Shown here: positions 51,985-61,209 of the stretch, one piece after another
How the letters are laid out: each line of letters opens with the position of its first letter
Numbering within the stretch: position 1 is the stretch's first letter
Assembly: GCF_024636815.1 (NCBI RefSeq)
Contig: NZ_JAGXGF010000020.1
Location: 1-64,000, forward strand
DNA from: Marivirga sp.
Lineage (GTDB): Bacteria > Bacteroidota > Bacteroidia > Cytophagales > Cyclobacteriaceae
Length of the DNA stretch: 64,000 nt
Direction: 5' to 3'
Notes under the pieces: model-generated
Databases searched by the model: none
Seen by the model: the letters and a program-made list of their open reading frames with translations, nothing else
Told to the model about the DNA's origin: nothing
Position numbers and translations under genes: made by a program

Positions 51985-53466
51985 ATGGCTAGTAAAAAAG
52001 TAGTTGTAATTGGTTCTGGTTTTGCAGGTTTATCTACTGCGACTTATTTGGCTAATGAAGGCTGTGATGTAACAGTTTTAGAGAAAAATAGTGATCTAGG
52101 AGGACGAGCCCGTCAGTTTAAAGCTGAGGGCTTTACTTTTGATATGGGTCCAAGCTGGTATTGGATGCCAGATGTTTTTGAAAAATATTTTGAGAACTTT
52201 GGTAGAAAAGTAACTGATTATTACGATCTCCAAAGATTAGATCCTTCCTATCATATAGTATTCGGCAAAGATGACATAATGAAAGTGCCTGCAAATATGC
52301 AGGAATTCAAAGCCTTGCTGGAGAAACTCGAAGCCGGAAGTGGGGATCAATTAGATATATTCCTAGAACAAGCAGCCTACAAATACGAAAAAGGAATAAA
52401 TGATTTGGTTTATAAACCAGGTCGTTCGCTCACCGAGTTCATGAGTATTAAATTACTTTTTGATATGGTTAGAATGGATATTTTCTCTTCTATCTATAGC
52501 CATGTTCGCAAGTTTTTTAAAAATGACCGCATTATTCGATTAATGGAATTCCCTATTTTATTCCTTGGAGCTCTCCCTGAAAATACGCCTGCACTTTATA
52601 GTCTCATTAACTATGCTGACATCAGCTTGGGAACATGGTATCCCAAAGGTGGGATGCATAAAGTTGTAGAGGGTATGGTGAAGCTAGCAGAAGAAAAAGG
52701 AGTGAAATTTAAAACTGATCAGGAAGTATTGTCCGTAGATTGTGAAGGCAATCTTGCCAAAAAGGTGATTACTAAAGATAAAGCGTACGAAGCAGATGTA
52801 GTCGTTTCATCTGCGGATTATGAACATACTGACCAGAATATTCTTCCTGAAAATCTCAGAAATTATAATGCCAAATATTGGGAAAGCCGAACAATGGCGC
52901 CATCTTCTTTGATTTTTTACCTTGGAATTGATAAAAAAATTAAAGGTTTAGTCCATCATACCTTATTCTTTGATCATGATTTTGGTCCGCACGCTAAGGA
53001 AATTTATGAAACTCCTAAATGGCCGGAAGAGCCATTGTTTTATGTGAGTGCACCTTCTAAAACTGATGCCACTGTGGCACCAGAAGGCAAAGAAAATGTA
53101 TTTATTTTGATGCCTGTGGCTCCGGGGCTGGAAGATAATGAAGAAATAAGAGAAAAATATTATGATCTTATTATGGACAGAATGGAGAAAATATTAGGAG
53201 AAGATATCAAGAAATATGTAACTTATAAGCGAAGCTATGCACATAATGATTTCATTAATGATTATCATTCATTTAAAGGGAATGCTTATGGTCTGGCTAA
53301 TACTTTAAAGCAAACAGCTATATTGAAACCAAGCTTGAAGAATAAAAAACTTAAAAACTTTTATTATGCTGGTCAGTTAACTGTTCCTGGACCAGGAGTG
53401 CCTCCTTCATTGATTTCAGGACAGGTTGTGGGCAAGGAAGTAATGAAAGATCTAAATAAGAATTAA
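51985..53466 (+). CDS. crtI: Phytoene desaturase/dehydrogenase
   Basis: 493 aa. The FAD-binding start VVVIGSGFAGLSTATYLANEGCDVTVLEKN and the C-terminal CrtI signature YYAGQLTVPGPGVPPSLISGQVVG are both present. GGRARQFKAEGFTFDMGPSWYWMP is the conserved second block. It introduces double bonds into phytoene to give lycopene (or a related product) at the membrane. It is followed by crtB after 4 bp. Confidence 0.96.
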   Translation: MASKKVVVIGSGFAGLSTATYLANEGCDVTVLEKNSDLGGRARQFKAEGFTFDMGPSWYWMPDVFEKYFENFGRKVTDYYDLQRLDPSYHIVFGKDDIMKVPANMQEFKALLEKLEAGSGDQLDIFLEQAAYKYEKGINDLVYKPGRSLTEFMSIKLLFDMVRMDIFSSIYSHVRKFFKNDRIIRLMEFPILFLGALPENTPALYSLINYADISLGTWYPKGGMHKVVEGMVKLAEEKGVKFKTDQEVLSVDCEGNLAKKVITKDKAYEADVVVSSADYEHTDQNILPENLRNYNAKYWESRTMAPSSLIFYLGIDKKIKGLVHHTLFFDHDFGPHAKEIYETPKWPEEPLFYVSAPSKTDATVAPEGKENVFILMPVAPGLEDNEEIREKYYDLIMDRMEKILGEDIKKYVTYKRSYAHNDFINDYHSFKGNAYGLANTLKQTAILKPSLKNKKLKNFYYAGQLTVPGPGVPPSLISGQVVGKEVMKDLNKN

Positions 53467-53470
53467 CAGC

Positions 53471-54313
53471 ATGGATGCTAGAGAATTATTTAACCAAACT
53501 ACTTTCGAATGCAGTAAGCTGATCACGAACAGATATAGTACATCCTTTAGCTTAGGCATCAAAAGTCTTGATAAGAAATTTCATTTTCCTATTTATGCGA
53601 TTTATGGCTTTGTGCGATATGCAGATGAAATTGTAGATACCTTTCATGAAAAAGATAAAGCAGCCCTTTTAAAAGATTTTAAAAGACAAACCTTTGAAGC
53701 AATAGAACAACAAATCAGCTTAAATCCTGTTTTGCATTGTTTTCAGATGGTAGTGAATGAATATCAAATAGACCATAAATTGATAGAAGCATTTCTACAC
53801 AGTATGGAAATGGATTTGCTTGATATTGATTATGAACAATCTTCCTATGAAGAATACATCTATGGCTCTGCTGAAGTAGTAGGTTTAATGTGTTTGAAGA
53901 TTTTTTGTGAAGGAAAAGAAGAGGATTATCAGAAATTATTGCCTTCAGCAAAAAGTTTAGGATCGGCCTTTCAGAAAGTAAACTTCTTACGTGATATCAA
54001 ATCTGATTATTTCGAAAGGGGTAGAGTTTATTTCCCTGGAGTTGATTTCAATGATTTTTCTGCATCTCATAAAGAGAAAATTGAAGCGGATATTCAAAAA
54101 GATTTCGATCATGCTTATGAAGGAATTATCCAGTTGCCACGAGGCGCAAGATGGGGCGTTTATTTGGCCTATACTTATTATTTGAAATTATTTGATAAAA
54201 TAAAACGATTTCCCCCTGATAAAATATTAGAAGAACGAGTAAGAGTTCCAGATTCAAAAAAACTATTTTTACTGTTGGGTAGTTATGTAAAACATCAGTT
54301 CAATACGCTTTAA
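53471..54313 (+). CDS. crtB: Phytoene synthase
   Basis: 280 aa. The first Asp-rich site is YADEIVDTFHE and the second is LGSAFQKVNFLRDIKSDYFERGRVYFP, the pattern of the trans-isoprenyl diphosphate head-to-head synthases. It condenses two geranylgeranyl diphosphates to phytoene, the committed step of carotenoid synthesis. It is co-transcribed with crtI and ispH (gaps of 4 and 9 bp). Confidence 0.95.
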   Translation: MDARELFNQTTFECSKLITNRYSTSFSLGIKSLDKKFHFPIYAIYGFVRYADEIVDTFHEKDKAALLKDFKRQTFEAIEQQISLNPVLHCFQMVVNEYQIDHKLIEAFLHSMEMDLLDIDYEQSSYEEYIYGSAEVVGLMCLKIFCEGKEEDYQKLLPSAKSLGSAFQKVNFLRDIKSDYFERGRVYFPGVDFNDFSASHKEKIEADIQKDFDHAYEGIIQLPRGARWGVYLAYTYYLKLFDKIKRFPPDKILEERVRVPDSKKLFLLLGSYVKHQFNTL

Positions 54314-54322
54314 AAATCAGCC

Positions 54323-55168
54323 ATGATGAACCTAAACGTTAAAATAGATAATAGTTCCGGATTCTGCTTTGGGGTAGTGTATGCTATCGAAATGGCAGAA
54401 GACATGCTCGATGAACAAGGTTACCTTTATTGTTTGGGCGATATTGTGCATAATGATGAAGAAGTAAAAAGACTTGAAGCAAAAGGATTGAAAATTATCG
54501 ACCGCGAAGCTTTAAAAGAATTGACTGATGAAAAGGTCTTAATCAGAGCCCATGGAGAGCCGCCTAGTACCTATAAATTAGCCATTGAAAATAATCTCAC
54601 CTTAGTGGATGCTTCATGTCCTGTAGTTTTAAAATTACAGAATAGAATTAAGAATTCTTTCGATAAAAAAGAACAAATATACATCTACGGAAAGCATGGG
54701 CATGCAGAAGTTGAAGGCTTATTAGGACAAACTAATCAGGAAGCAGTCGTTTTTCAGGATATAAACGAGTTGGATATCGACAGTTTACCAAGAGAAATGA
54801 CGCTTTATAGTCAAACCACCAAAAGCACTGATAATTTCTATAAAATAAAAGAAACCTTAACCGAGGCTGGTATAAGTGTTAATGCTAATGATACTATTTG
54901 CCGACAAGTTTCTAATAGAGATAAAGAGTTAAGATCATTCGCTGGAGAATTTGATAAAGTTATTTTCGTATCGGGAACAAAATCATCTAATGGAAAGGTT
55001 TTGTATAATGTATGCAAGGATAAAAATCCAAATACATATTTCATCTCAAACATTACTGAATTAGATAAAAGCTGGTTTGCTGAAAATGATTCTGTAGGAA
55101 TTTGCGGGGCCACTTCCACACCTATGTGGTTGATGGAGCAAGTTCGGGATGAACTATTGAAATATTAA
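54323..55168 (+). CDS. ispH: 4-hydroxy-3-methylbut-2-enyl diphosphate reductase
   Basis: 281 aa, the short Bacteroidota form. The three Fe-S cysteines lie in SGFCFGVVYAIEMA, VDASCPVVLKL and NDTICRQVSNRDKE. HAEVEGLLGQ keeps the catalytic Glu, and RAHGEPP and GTKSSNGKVL bind substrate. IspH is the last enzyme of the MEP pathway and supplies IPP and DMAPP. Its place inside a carotenoid operon couples precursor supply to pigment production. Either of the two adjacent Met codons may be the start. Confidence 0.93.
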   Translation: MMNLNVKIDNSSGFCFGVVYAIEMAEDMLDEQGYLYCLGDIVHNDEEVKRLEAKGLKIIDREALKELTDEKVLIRAHGEPPSTYKLAIENNLTLVDASCPVVLKLQNRIKNSFDKKEQIYIYGKHGHAEVEGLLGQTNQEAVVFQDINELDIDSLPREMTLYSQTTKSTDNFYKIKETLTEAGISVNANDTICRQVSNRDKELRSFAGEFDKVIFVSGTKSSNGKVLYNVCKDKNPNTYFISNITELDKSWFAENDSVGICGATSTPMWLMEQVRDELLKY

Positions 55169-55193
55169 GCTTAATTTAGTAGAATAATAAATC

Positions 55194-55673
55194 ATGTCAG
55201 ATATATTAACCATCTTATTTTATGCTTTATTGATTGTAGGTACCTTCTTCTTTATGGAAGGGGTGGCTTGGTTTACGCATAAGTATATCATGCATGGATT
55301 TCTTTGGACTTGGCATAAATCACATCATAAAGTGCATAATCATAAGCTGGAAAGAAATGATTTGTTTGCAGTGGTATTTAGTGTTCCTTCTGCTGCATTG
55401 ATCATGGCAGGAATCGAATTTCCTGAGTTAAGATGGTTACTATTTGTAGGGATTGGAGTGGCGTGTTATGGAGTATTCTATGTTTTGTTCCATGATATTT
55501 TAGTGCACAGAAGAGTGAAATTAAAATTCAAAGCTGAAAATTCTTACTTGAAAAGAATGATGAGAGCACATTACATTCATCATGAAGTACATACGAAAGA
55601 AGGAGCTGAGGCTTTCGGGTTTTTATATGCCCCAAAAAAATATGAGCCTAAAGAGGAGAAAAGTAAAGCTTAA
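55194..55673 (+). CDS. crtZ: Beta-carotene hydroxylase (sterol desaturase/FA hydroxylase family)
   Basis: 159 aa membrane protein with four hydrophobic segments. The di-iron histidine clusters are HKYIMH, HKSHHKVHNH, FHDILVHRR and HYIHHEVH. It adds 3-hydroxyl groups to beta-ionone rings, making zeaxanthin. A lycopene cyclase gene, which must supply cyclic substrate, is not in this cluster, so it must be encoded elsewhere in the genome. Confidence 0.93.
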   Translation: MSDILTILFYALLIVGTFFFMEGVAWFTHKYIMHGFLWTWHKSHHKVHNHKLERNDLFAVVFSVPSAALIMAGIEFPELRWLLFVGIGVACYGVFYVLFHDILVHRRVKLKFKAENSYLKRMMRAHYIHHEVHTKEGAEAFGFLYAPKKYEPKEEKSKA

Positions 55674-55995
55674 TGTGGAAATTCAGTATAGGAATGACTT
55701 CGAAATTCTATCTTTTTTATTAAAAATTTGCGATTTCAAAACTTATTTTCATAGAAGATAACATGAATTTTGATTTACAGGAACAAAAGGATTAACCCGA
55801 CCACTTCCGAGGAACTCGGAAAAGCGGGAGGGAGGACAAAACAGCGGGCAGCGTGGGAACGGGGAGGAAGCTTTGTTTTGTCTTGAATTTTTGTTTCTTT
55901 TTATTCAAGTAAAAAGAAAGGCAAAAAGCAACCAAAGAATTGAAAATATACAAAAATTTCAAATAAACTGAGTTATTGGTTTTTAGTAATATTCA
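55674..55995. other. 322-bp non-coding interval with repeat copy 2
   Basis: No gene is seen. The interval carries copy 2 of the three-hairpin repeat (55796-55919) and is otherwise AT-rich. It separates the carotenoid genes from the convergent TPR protein gene. Confidence 0.75.
55796..55919. repeat. Three-hairpin intergenic repeat, copy 2
   Basis: Hairpin I is TTCCGAG-gaa-CTCGGAA with outer CCCG/CGGG. Hairpin II is GACAAAAC (55835-55842) with GTTTTGTC (55875-55882), around a loop that begins AGCGGGCAGCG. Hairpin III is TTTCTTTTTA-ttcaag-TAAAAAGAAA (55894-55919). The order and spacing match copy 1, and all three stems remain paired in spite of different sequences. Confidence 0.8.
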
Positions 55996-56502
55996 TTAGT
56001 CACCACAGTGTCCCAGAACTTTATCATAATCTAGTTGAAAAGATGGATTTCGATTAACTGCAAACTCTAAATCAACCAAAGCTGAGTCACAATTTCCTAA
56101 TAGAGCAAACGAATAGCCTCTCCAAACAAAGGATTTCAAATGAGAAGAATCAGAAAGATTTATAGCCTCTGTAAAAACCCTCTTTGCATTCTCATAGTTT
56201 TCCAGATTGAATAATAACTTGCCTTTTTCAAATATGTAGTTGTCATGGAAATCAGAATGAAGACTGTTATTAATAATTTTATTTATGAACTCAAAAGCAG
56301 GATCGTATTTACCCGAACTAACTAAGGAATCAAAGAAATAAGTGTTTGTATGAAATTGATTTAGTTCATTCCTTTCTTTAATTGGATTATTTCGAATTTC
56401 TTCTATGTCAGCTAAAATATCTATATGTTCAATATAAAAGATTAACGATAAAGCAACTAAACCAACAATGATCAAGAGTATTGGTCTTTTCATCATCCAC
56501 AA
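55996..56502 (-). CDS. Membrane-anchored TPR-like protein
   Basis: 168 aa. One N-terminal membrane helix (RPILLIIVGLVALSLIFYI) is followed by helical repeats that read as two or three TPR units (KGKLLFNLENYENAKRVFTEAINLSDS, FVWRGYSFALLGNCDSALVDLEFAVNRNPSF). The repeat region probably faces the periplasm. No specific family or partner is evident. Met1 or Met4 could be the start. Confidence 0.7.
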   Translation of the reverse strand: MWMMKRPILLIIVGLVALSLIFYIEHIDILADIEEIRNNPIKERNELNQFHTNTYFFDSLVSSGKYDPAFEFINKIINNSLHSDFHDNYIFEKGKLLFNLENYENAKRVFTEAINLSDSSHLKSFVWRGYSFALLGNCDSALVDLEFAVNRNPSFQLDYDKVLGHCGD

Positions 56503-56649
56503 ATTAACAAAAAGTAAGCTTATAACACAAGGCTACAGGTTACGGAAGAAAATAGCGTGTTATTAATCTGCCATAACTCTTGACTCAACTAATAACTGAA
56601 TATATACTTTAAGCTTGTTGTATAACATTATTATTTAACTTCTTAACTC

Positions 56650-57303
56650 TTAATCCAACATCTCTTCCTTCAACTTCTCCCAATCTTCATTTTTATACTT
56701 CTGATAACAATGCTGATGGTAACCATCAAGCTTTATAAGGGAATCAAAAAGTTGCACTTTTTCGGACTTATTCAAATTTCCAACTAAATGCTGGCTTACC
56801 TCATTAGCTCGGCTCATTACAGAGAAGCTTGCTATTTTTCCTTTTTCAGTAAGCTTTAAATGTTTACTTCTTTTATCGGTTTCGTTTGATTTTTCTTCTA
56901 AGATGCCATTCTTTACCATTCTTTTAATGGTTTCAAATATGGTGGTTTTCTCTTGTAGTGAGTGATTGGCTACTTCCGATTTACTGCATCCTTCATGGCT
57001 CATTACAAATAAAGCAACTCCAAATTCCGTAATATTATGGATCGGTTGATTGGCAAAAGCTTTCTTTTCCCATATTTGAGTAAAATTCATCATTCTACCC
57101 CAAACCCAGCCAATATACTCATCCGGTGATTGGGCAGGAAATGGAAAAGGCATCTTTCTGCTCATTTCCTCTAATTCAGTTCCAGTATTTTCTTTCTTTT
57201 CATCATCTATCAAACTTTTTCCAAACTCACTCATAGAACCATCAGGATTCTTTTTTAAGAAATCCCTATAGAGCTGTAGAAGTTTAATCCCATTATCTAA
57301 CAT
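56650..57303 (-). CDS. MarR-family transcriptional regulator
   Basis: 217 aa, longer than typical MarR (about 150 aa) because of an N-terminal extension of about 90 residues. The winged helix region CSKSEVANHSLQEKTTIFETIKRMVKNGILEEKSNETDKRSKHLKLTEKGK has the characteristic DxRxxxxxLTxxG wing. It is divergent from the TonB receptor gene with a 94-bp shared region containing an inverted repeat, suggesting that it controls that receptor. Confidence 0.88.
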   Translation of the reverse strand: MLDNGIKLLQLYRDFLKKNPDGSMSEFGKSLIDDEKKENTGTELEEMSRKMPFPFPAQSPDEYIGWVWGRMMNFTQIWEKKAFANQPIHNITEFGVALFVMSHEGCSKSEVANHSLQEKTTIFETIKRMVKNGILEEKSNETDKRSKHLKLTEKGKIASFSVMSRANEVSQHLVGNLNKSEKVQLFDSLIKLDGYHQHCYQKYKNEDWEKLKEEMLD

Positions 57304-57341
57304 TTTCTGAAAAATTTTATTTCAATAATAAAACAACTTTG

Positions 57342-57355
57342 TAACATAAATGTTA
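57342..57355. promoter_or_regulatory. Inverted repeat TAACAT-AA-ATGTTA, possible MarR operator
   Basis: A 6-2-6 perfect inverted repeat lies in the 94-bp divergent region between the MarR gene and the TonB receptor gene, about 42 bp from the receptor ATG. MarR proteins bind such short palindromes as dimers. Confidence 0.55.
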
Positions 57356-57397
57356 TGATTTTGCAATAATATTAAATCCTAAACTTAATTATTAAAA

Positions 57398-59785
57398 ATG
57401 CAACGTAATATTTTTGGTTTAATCGGCCCACTTATTGTTTTTTTGATCACCTCTCAATCAATTTTTGCTCAGGGTACAGCTAGTTTTGGTGGCTATGTAA
57501 AGGATGCTAAAACGGAAGAACCATTAATTGGAGCTACTGTGATAATAGAAGGAACAGAATTAGGTGCGGTAACGAATGTTGAGGGCTATTATGAAATTAG
57601 AAATATAGAACCACAATCTTATACGGTTACCGCTTCTTATGTAGGATATGAAAAAAGTTCAAGGTTCAATATAACGGTACGTTCGGGTGGTATTCCTAAT
57701 GTTAATTTTGAATTACAGGAAAATGTAGAACAGCTTGAGGGAGTAACAGTTCGAGCGAATCCATTCAAAAAAAATGAGGAAACTCCTCTTTCAATCCAAA
57801 GATTATCGCCAGAGGAAATAGCTACCTATCCTGGTGGAAATAATGATATTGCTAAAGTAGTACAGTCCTTGCCCGGAGTAAGTGGCTCAGTGGGTGGTTT
57901 TAGAAATGATATTATTATCCGAGGAGGTGCTCCTAATGAAAATGTATACTATCTGGATGGTATTGAGATCCCGAATATCAATCACTTCAGTACACAGGGA
58001 AGTGCCGGGGGACCGGTTGGATTACTCAATGTGTCTTTTTTCGAGGGCGTAACTTTATCCTCCAGTGCTTTTGCCAGTCAATATGATAATGTACTATCAG
58101 GAGTATTACAATTTGACCAAAGGGATGGGAACAGAAGAGAATTTAGAAATAATTTCCGATTGAGTAGTAGTGAAGCTGCTGTTACCACAGAAGGTCCATT
58201 ATTCAAAAAGAAAGGTGAAGAAAAGAGTAATACTTCATTTATAGCCTCAGTCAGAAGATCTTATTTACAATTATTGTTTCAAGCTATTGGGCTGCCATTT
58301 TTGCCTGATTATTGGGATTATCAATATAAAGCGACTCATAAATTTGATGAATATAATGAGTTGATTTTTACGGGGGTTGGTTCTATTGATGATTTGACCA
58401 TCAATGCTCCTGATGATTTTGATGCTGAGCAACAAGCCTTTTTAGATCAAATTCCCGTGATTAATCAGTGGACTACTACTGCAGGTTTAAGCTGGAAAAG
58501 GAGATTTAAAGATAATTCTGGTCTTATGACCACCGCCTTAAGTACTAACATTTTGAATAATTTATTTGAGCAATTCGAGGATAATGTAAATCAGGAAGGC
58601 TTAGTATTTAGCAATAACTCACAAGAACAGGAAGTCAAGCTCCGATATAATTTGACCAAGTTTGTTGAAGATTGGACTTTCAATACAGGATTTATAGTAC
58701 AAGAAGCCATTTATTCTAATAATTCTGAATTGATAGATGAAAATAGAGGGTTTAGTTATGATAACAGCTTGAATTTTACACGCTATGGATTAAACGGCCA
58801 AGCTTCCCGAAATTTTGTGAACGATAGATTAGGGCTTTCCGCTGGCTTCAGGATTGATGGAAATACTTTTACTGAAACAGGAAATGAGATTTATAGAACT
58901 TTTAGTCCTCGATTTTCAGCTTCTTATACTTTTGATGAAAAACGGAAATGGACAGTCAATGCTTCTGTAGGTAGATATTATAAAATTCCGCCATACACGA
59001 TATTAGGATTTACTGACCAAAATAATGATTATGTAAATCAAGACGCTGAATATATCCAAAGTGATCATTTAGTTGCAGGAATTGAGTATTTAGTAACACC
59101 ATCAGCACGTTTTAGCATCGAAGGGTTTTATAAGAAATATGATAATTATCCGGTTTCTTTAGTGGATAGTGTTTCGCTGGCTAATTTAGGTGGAGGTTTT
59201 TCTGTCCTAGGTAATGAAAATATTGAAAGTGTAGGATTAGGTAGAACATATGGAATGGAATTTCTGTATCAGCGAAAGCTAACCAAAGATTTCTATGCAA
59301 TTTTAGCTTATACGCTTTATCGAAGTGAATTTACTGGTTTTAATAAAAATGAATATTTACGGTCCACTTGGGATAACCGAAATTTATTAACTTTTACTGG
59401 AGGTTATCAATTTGGTAATAACTGGGAACTGAGTGCTCGTGTTCGCTATTTAGGTAAAACGCCATTAGCACCAGTCGATCAGGAGGCTACCTTACAATCT
59501 TATCCTTCTATAATTAGAGATTATTCAAGGCAAGGAGAATTACTACTGGATCCATTTAATCAAACTGATATTAGGATTGATAAGAAATGGAATTTTGATA
59601 ACTGGACTTTCAATATCTTTTTTGAAGTGCAAAATGCTTTTGCTCAAAATTTACCCTTAGAGCCTAATTTCGGCTTAAGAAGAAATGATGAAGGAGAAAT
59701 ACAACAACCTCGGCAATTAGTACGTATTCGTGATGTAAGTAATAGTTCTTTATTGCCTAATTTAGGTATAGTAATTGATTTTTAA
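57398..59785 (+). CDS. TonB-dependent receptor with carboxypeptidase-like regulatory domain
   Basis: 795 aa. A signal peptide is followed by a CarboxypepD_reg-like domain (FGGYVKDAKTEEPLIGATVIIEGTELGAVTNVEGYYEIRNI, about 28-110), then a plug (NNDIAKVVQSLPGVSGSVGGFRNDIIIRGG, DGIEIPNINHF) and a barrel that ends in LPNLGIVIDF. It belongs to the broad Bacteroidota receptor class that lacks a paired SusD. Substrate is unknown. The next gene is ugd, 120 bp on, probably a separate unit. Confidence 0.92.
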   Translation: MQRNIFGLIGPLIVFLITSQSIFAQGTASFGGYVKDAKTEEPLIGATVIIEGTELGAVTNVEGYYEIRNIEPQSYTVTASYVGYEKSSRFNITVRSGGIPNVNFELQENVEQLEGVTVRANPFKKNEETPLSIQRLSPEEIATYPGGNNDIAKVVQSLPGVSGSVGGFRNDIIIRGGAPNENVYYLDGIEIPNINHFSTQGSAGGPVGLLNVSFFEGVTLSSSAFASQYDNVLSGVLQFDQRDGNRREFRNNFRLSSSEAAVTTEGPLFKKKGEEKSNTSFIASVRRSYLQLLFQAIGLPFLPDYWDYQYKATHKFDEYNELIFTGVGSIDDLTINAPDDFDAEQQAFLDQIPVINQWTTTAGLSWKRRFKDNSGLMTTALSTNILNNLFEQFEDNVNQEGLVFSNNSQEQEVKLRYNLTKFVEDWTFNTGFIVQEAIYSNNSELIDENRGFSYDNSLNFTRYGLNGQASRNFVNDRLGLSAGFRIDGNTFTETGNEIYRTFSPRFSASYTFDEKRKWTVNASVGRYYKIPPYTILGFTDQNNDYVNQDAEYIQSDHLVAGIEYLVTPSARFSIEGFYKKYDNYPVSLVDSVSLANLGGGFSVLGNENIESVGLGRTYGMEFLYQRKLTKDFYAILAYTLYRSEFTGFNKNEYLRSTWDNRNLLTFTGGYQFGNNWELSARVRYLGKTPLAPVDQEATLQSYPSIIRDYSRQGELLLDPFNQTDIRIDKKWNFDNWTFNIFFEVQNAFAQNLPLEPNFGLRRNDEGEIQQPRQLVRIRDVSNSSLLPNLGIVIDF

Positions 59786-59825
59786 ATTAAACCTTTCTTA
59801 TCTTAATTTCTACCGAATATTAGTT

Positions 59826-59874
59826 TAATTTTGACCTAAAATTTATTTCGGAATCTGATCTATTTTTAGATTCC
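59826..59874 (+). promoter_or_regulatory. -7-like box and leader hairpin before ugd
   Basis: TAATTTTG (59826-59833) matches the -7 consensus, though no -33 box is clear at the right distance. GGAATCT (59850-59856) pairs with AGATTCC (59868-59874) over 11 nt, giving a hairpin near the 5' end of the ugd leader. Confidence 0.4.
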
Positions 59875-59905
59875 AATGAGATTTGACAAATAATTAAAAG
59901 TTTAG

Positions 59906-61204
59906 ATGAAAATAGCAGTAGTAGGTACAGGTTATGTAGGATTAGTGACAGGAACATGTTTTGCGGAGACCGGCAATAGTGTTACCTGTGTAGATATTGA
60001 TGAAGCCAAAGTAAAAAAATTACAATCGGGTAAAGTGACCATTTACGAGCCGGGTTTGGAAGTGATTTTCGAAAGGAATGTCAATCAAAACAGATTACAT
60101 TTTACCACTAATTTAGCTGAAGGAATTAAAGGAGCTGAAGTTATTTTCTTGGCTTTACCAACACCTCCGGGTGGAGATGGAGCAGCAGATTTGCAATACG
60201 TATTAAAAGTGGCTGATGATTTAGGACATATATTGGAAGATTATGCAGTTATTGTAGATAAGAGTACTGTACCAGTTGGTACTGCCGATAGAGTGCATGC
60301 AGCTATTTCTAAAAACGCTAAAGTAGATTTTGATGTAGTATCTAATCCGGAATTTTTAAGAGAAGGTGTTGCAGTAGATGATTTCATGAAACCAGAAAGA
60401 GTGGTCATTGGAACGCAATCTCAAAGAGCAACCAAAATAATGGAAAGATTGTATGCTCCATTAGTTCGTCAGGGTAATCCTGTTATCTTCATGGACGAGA
60501 AATCCGCTGAATTAACTAAATATGCAGCCAATTCATTCTTAGCAACCAAGATTACTTTCATGAATGAAATTGCCAATATATGTGAACTTTTAGGTGCGAA
60601 TGTGGACATGGTCCGTAAAGGAATTGGTACTGACACTAGAATTGGTAAAAGGTTTCTTTTTGCTGGGATCGGATATGGCGGTAGTTGTTTCCCAAAAGAC
60701 GTGCAGGCATTGGCAAAATCTGCTAAGGATGCCAATTATGATTTCAAGATATTGAACGCAGTAATGGATGTAAATGCTAAACAGAAAACTCGTTTGATGG
60801 ATAATTTGAATGGCTATTTCAAAAATGATTTAAAAGGGAAAACCATTGCAATGTGGGGCTTGGCGTTTAAACCAAATACAGACGATATTAGAGAAGCACC
60901 AGCATTGTATAATATAGAGGCTTTGATAGAAGCAGGAGCAAAAGTTCAGGCTTACGATCCGGAAGCAATGAAGAATGTAAAAGAACAGATAGGTGATAAA
61001 ATCACTTATTGCGAAAATCCTTACGAAGCTCTAAAAGGAGCGGATGCATTAATGATTATGACTGAGTGGCCGGTATTCAGAACGCCTGATTTTGAAGAAA
61101 TTAAAAAAGAATTGAAAGAGCCTTTGATTCTGGATGGAAGAAATTTATATGAAGTAGAGCAGATGAAAGAATTAGGCTTCACTTATTTTAGTATAGGAAG
61201 ATAA
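59906..61204 (+). CDS. ugd: UDP-glucose 6-dehydrogenase
   Basis: 432 aa. It has NAD motif [18 protein letters not shown], the [15 protein letters not shown] block and the catalytic Cys in [16 protein letters not shown]. It oxidises UDP-glucose to UDP-glucuronate. It is followed 5 bp later by the UDP-glucuronate decarboxylase gene, which consumes its product. Confidence 0.97.
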   Translation: MKIAVVGTGYVGLVTGTCFAETGNSVTCVDIDEAKVKKLQSGKVTIYEPGLEVIFERNVNQNRLHFTTNLAEGIKGAEVIFLALPTPPGGDGAADLQYVLKVADDLGHILEDYAVIVDKSTVPVGTADRVHAAISKNAKVDFDVVSNPEFLREGVAVDDFMKPERVVIGTQSQRATKIMERLYAPLVRQGNPVIFMDEKSAELTKYAANSFLATKITFMNEIANICELLGANVDMVRKGIGTDTRIGKRFLFAGIGYGGSCFPKDVQALAKSAKDANYDFKILNAVMDVNAKQKTRLMDNLNGYFKNDLKGKTIAMWGLAFKPNTDDIREAPALYNIEALIEAGAKVQAYDPEAMKNVKEQIGDKITYCENPYEALKGADALMIMTEWPVFRTPDFEEIKKELKEPLILDGRNLYEVEQMKELGFTYFSIGR

Positions 61205-61209
61205 AATTT

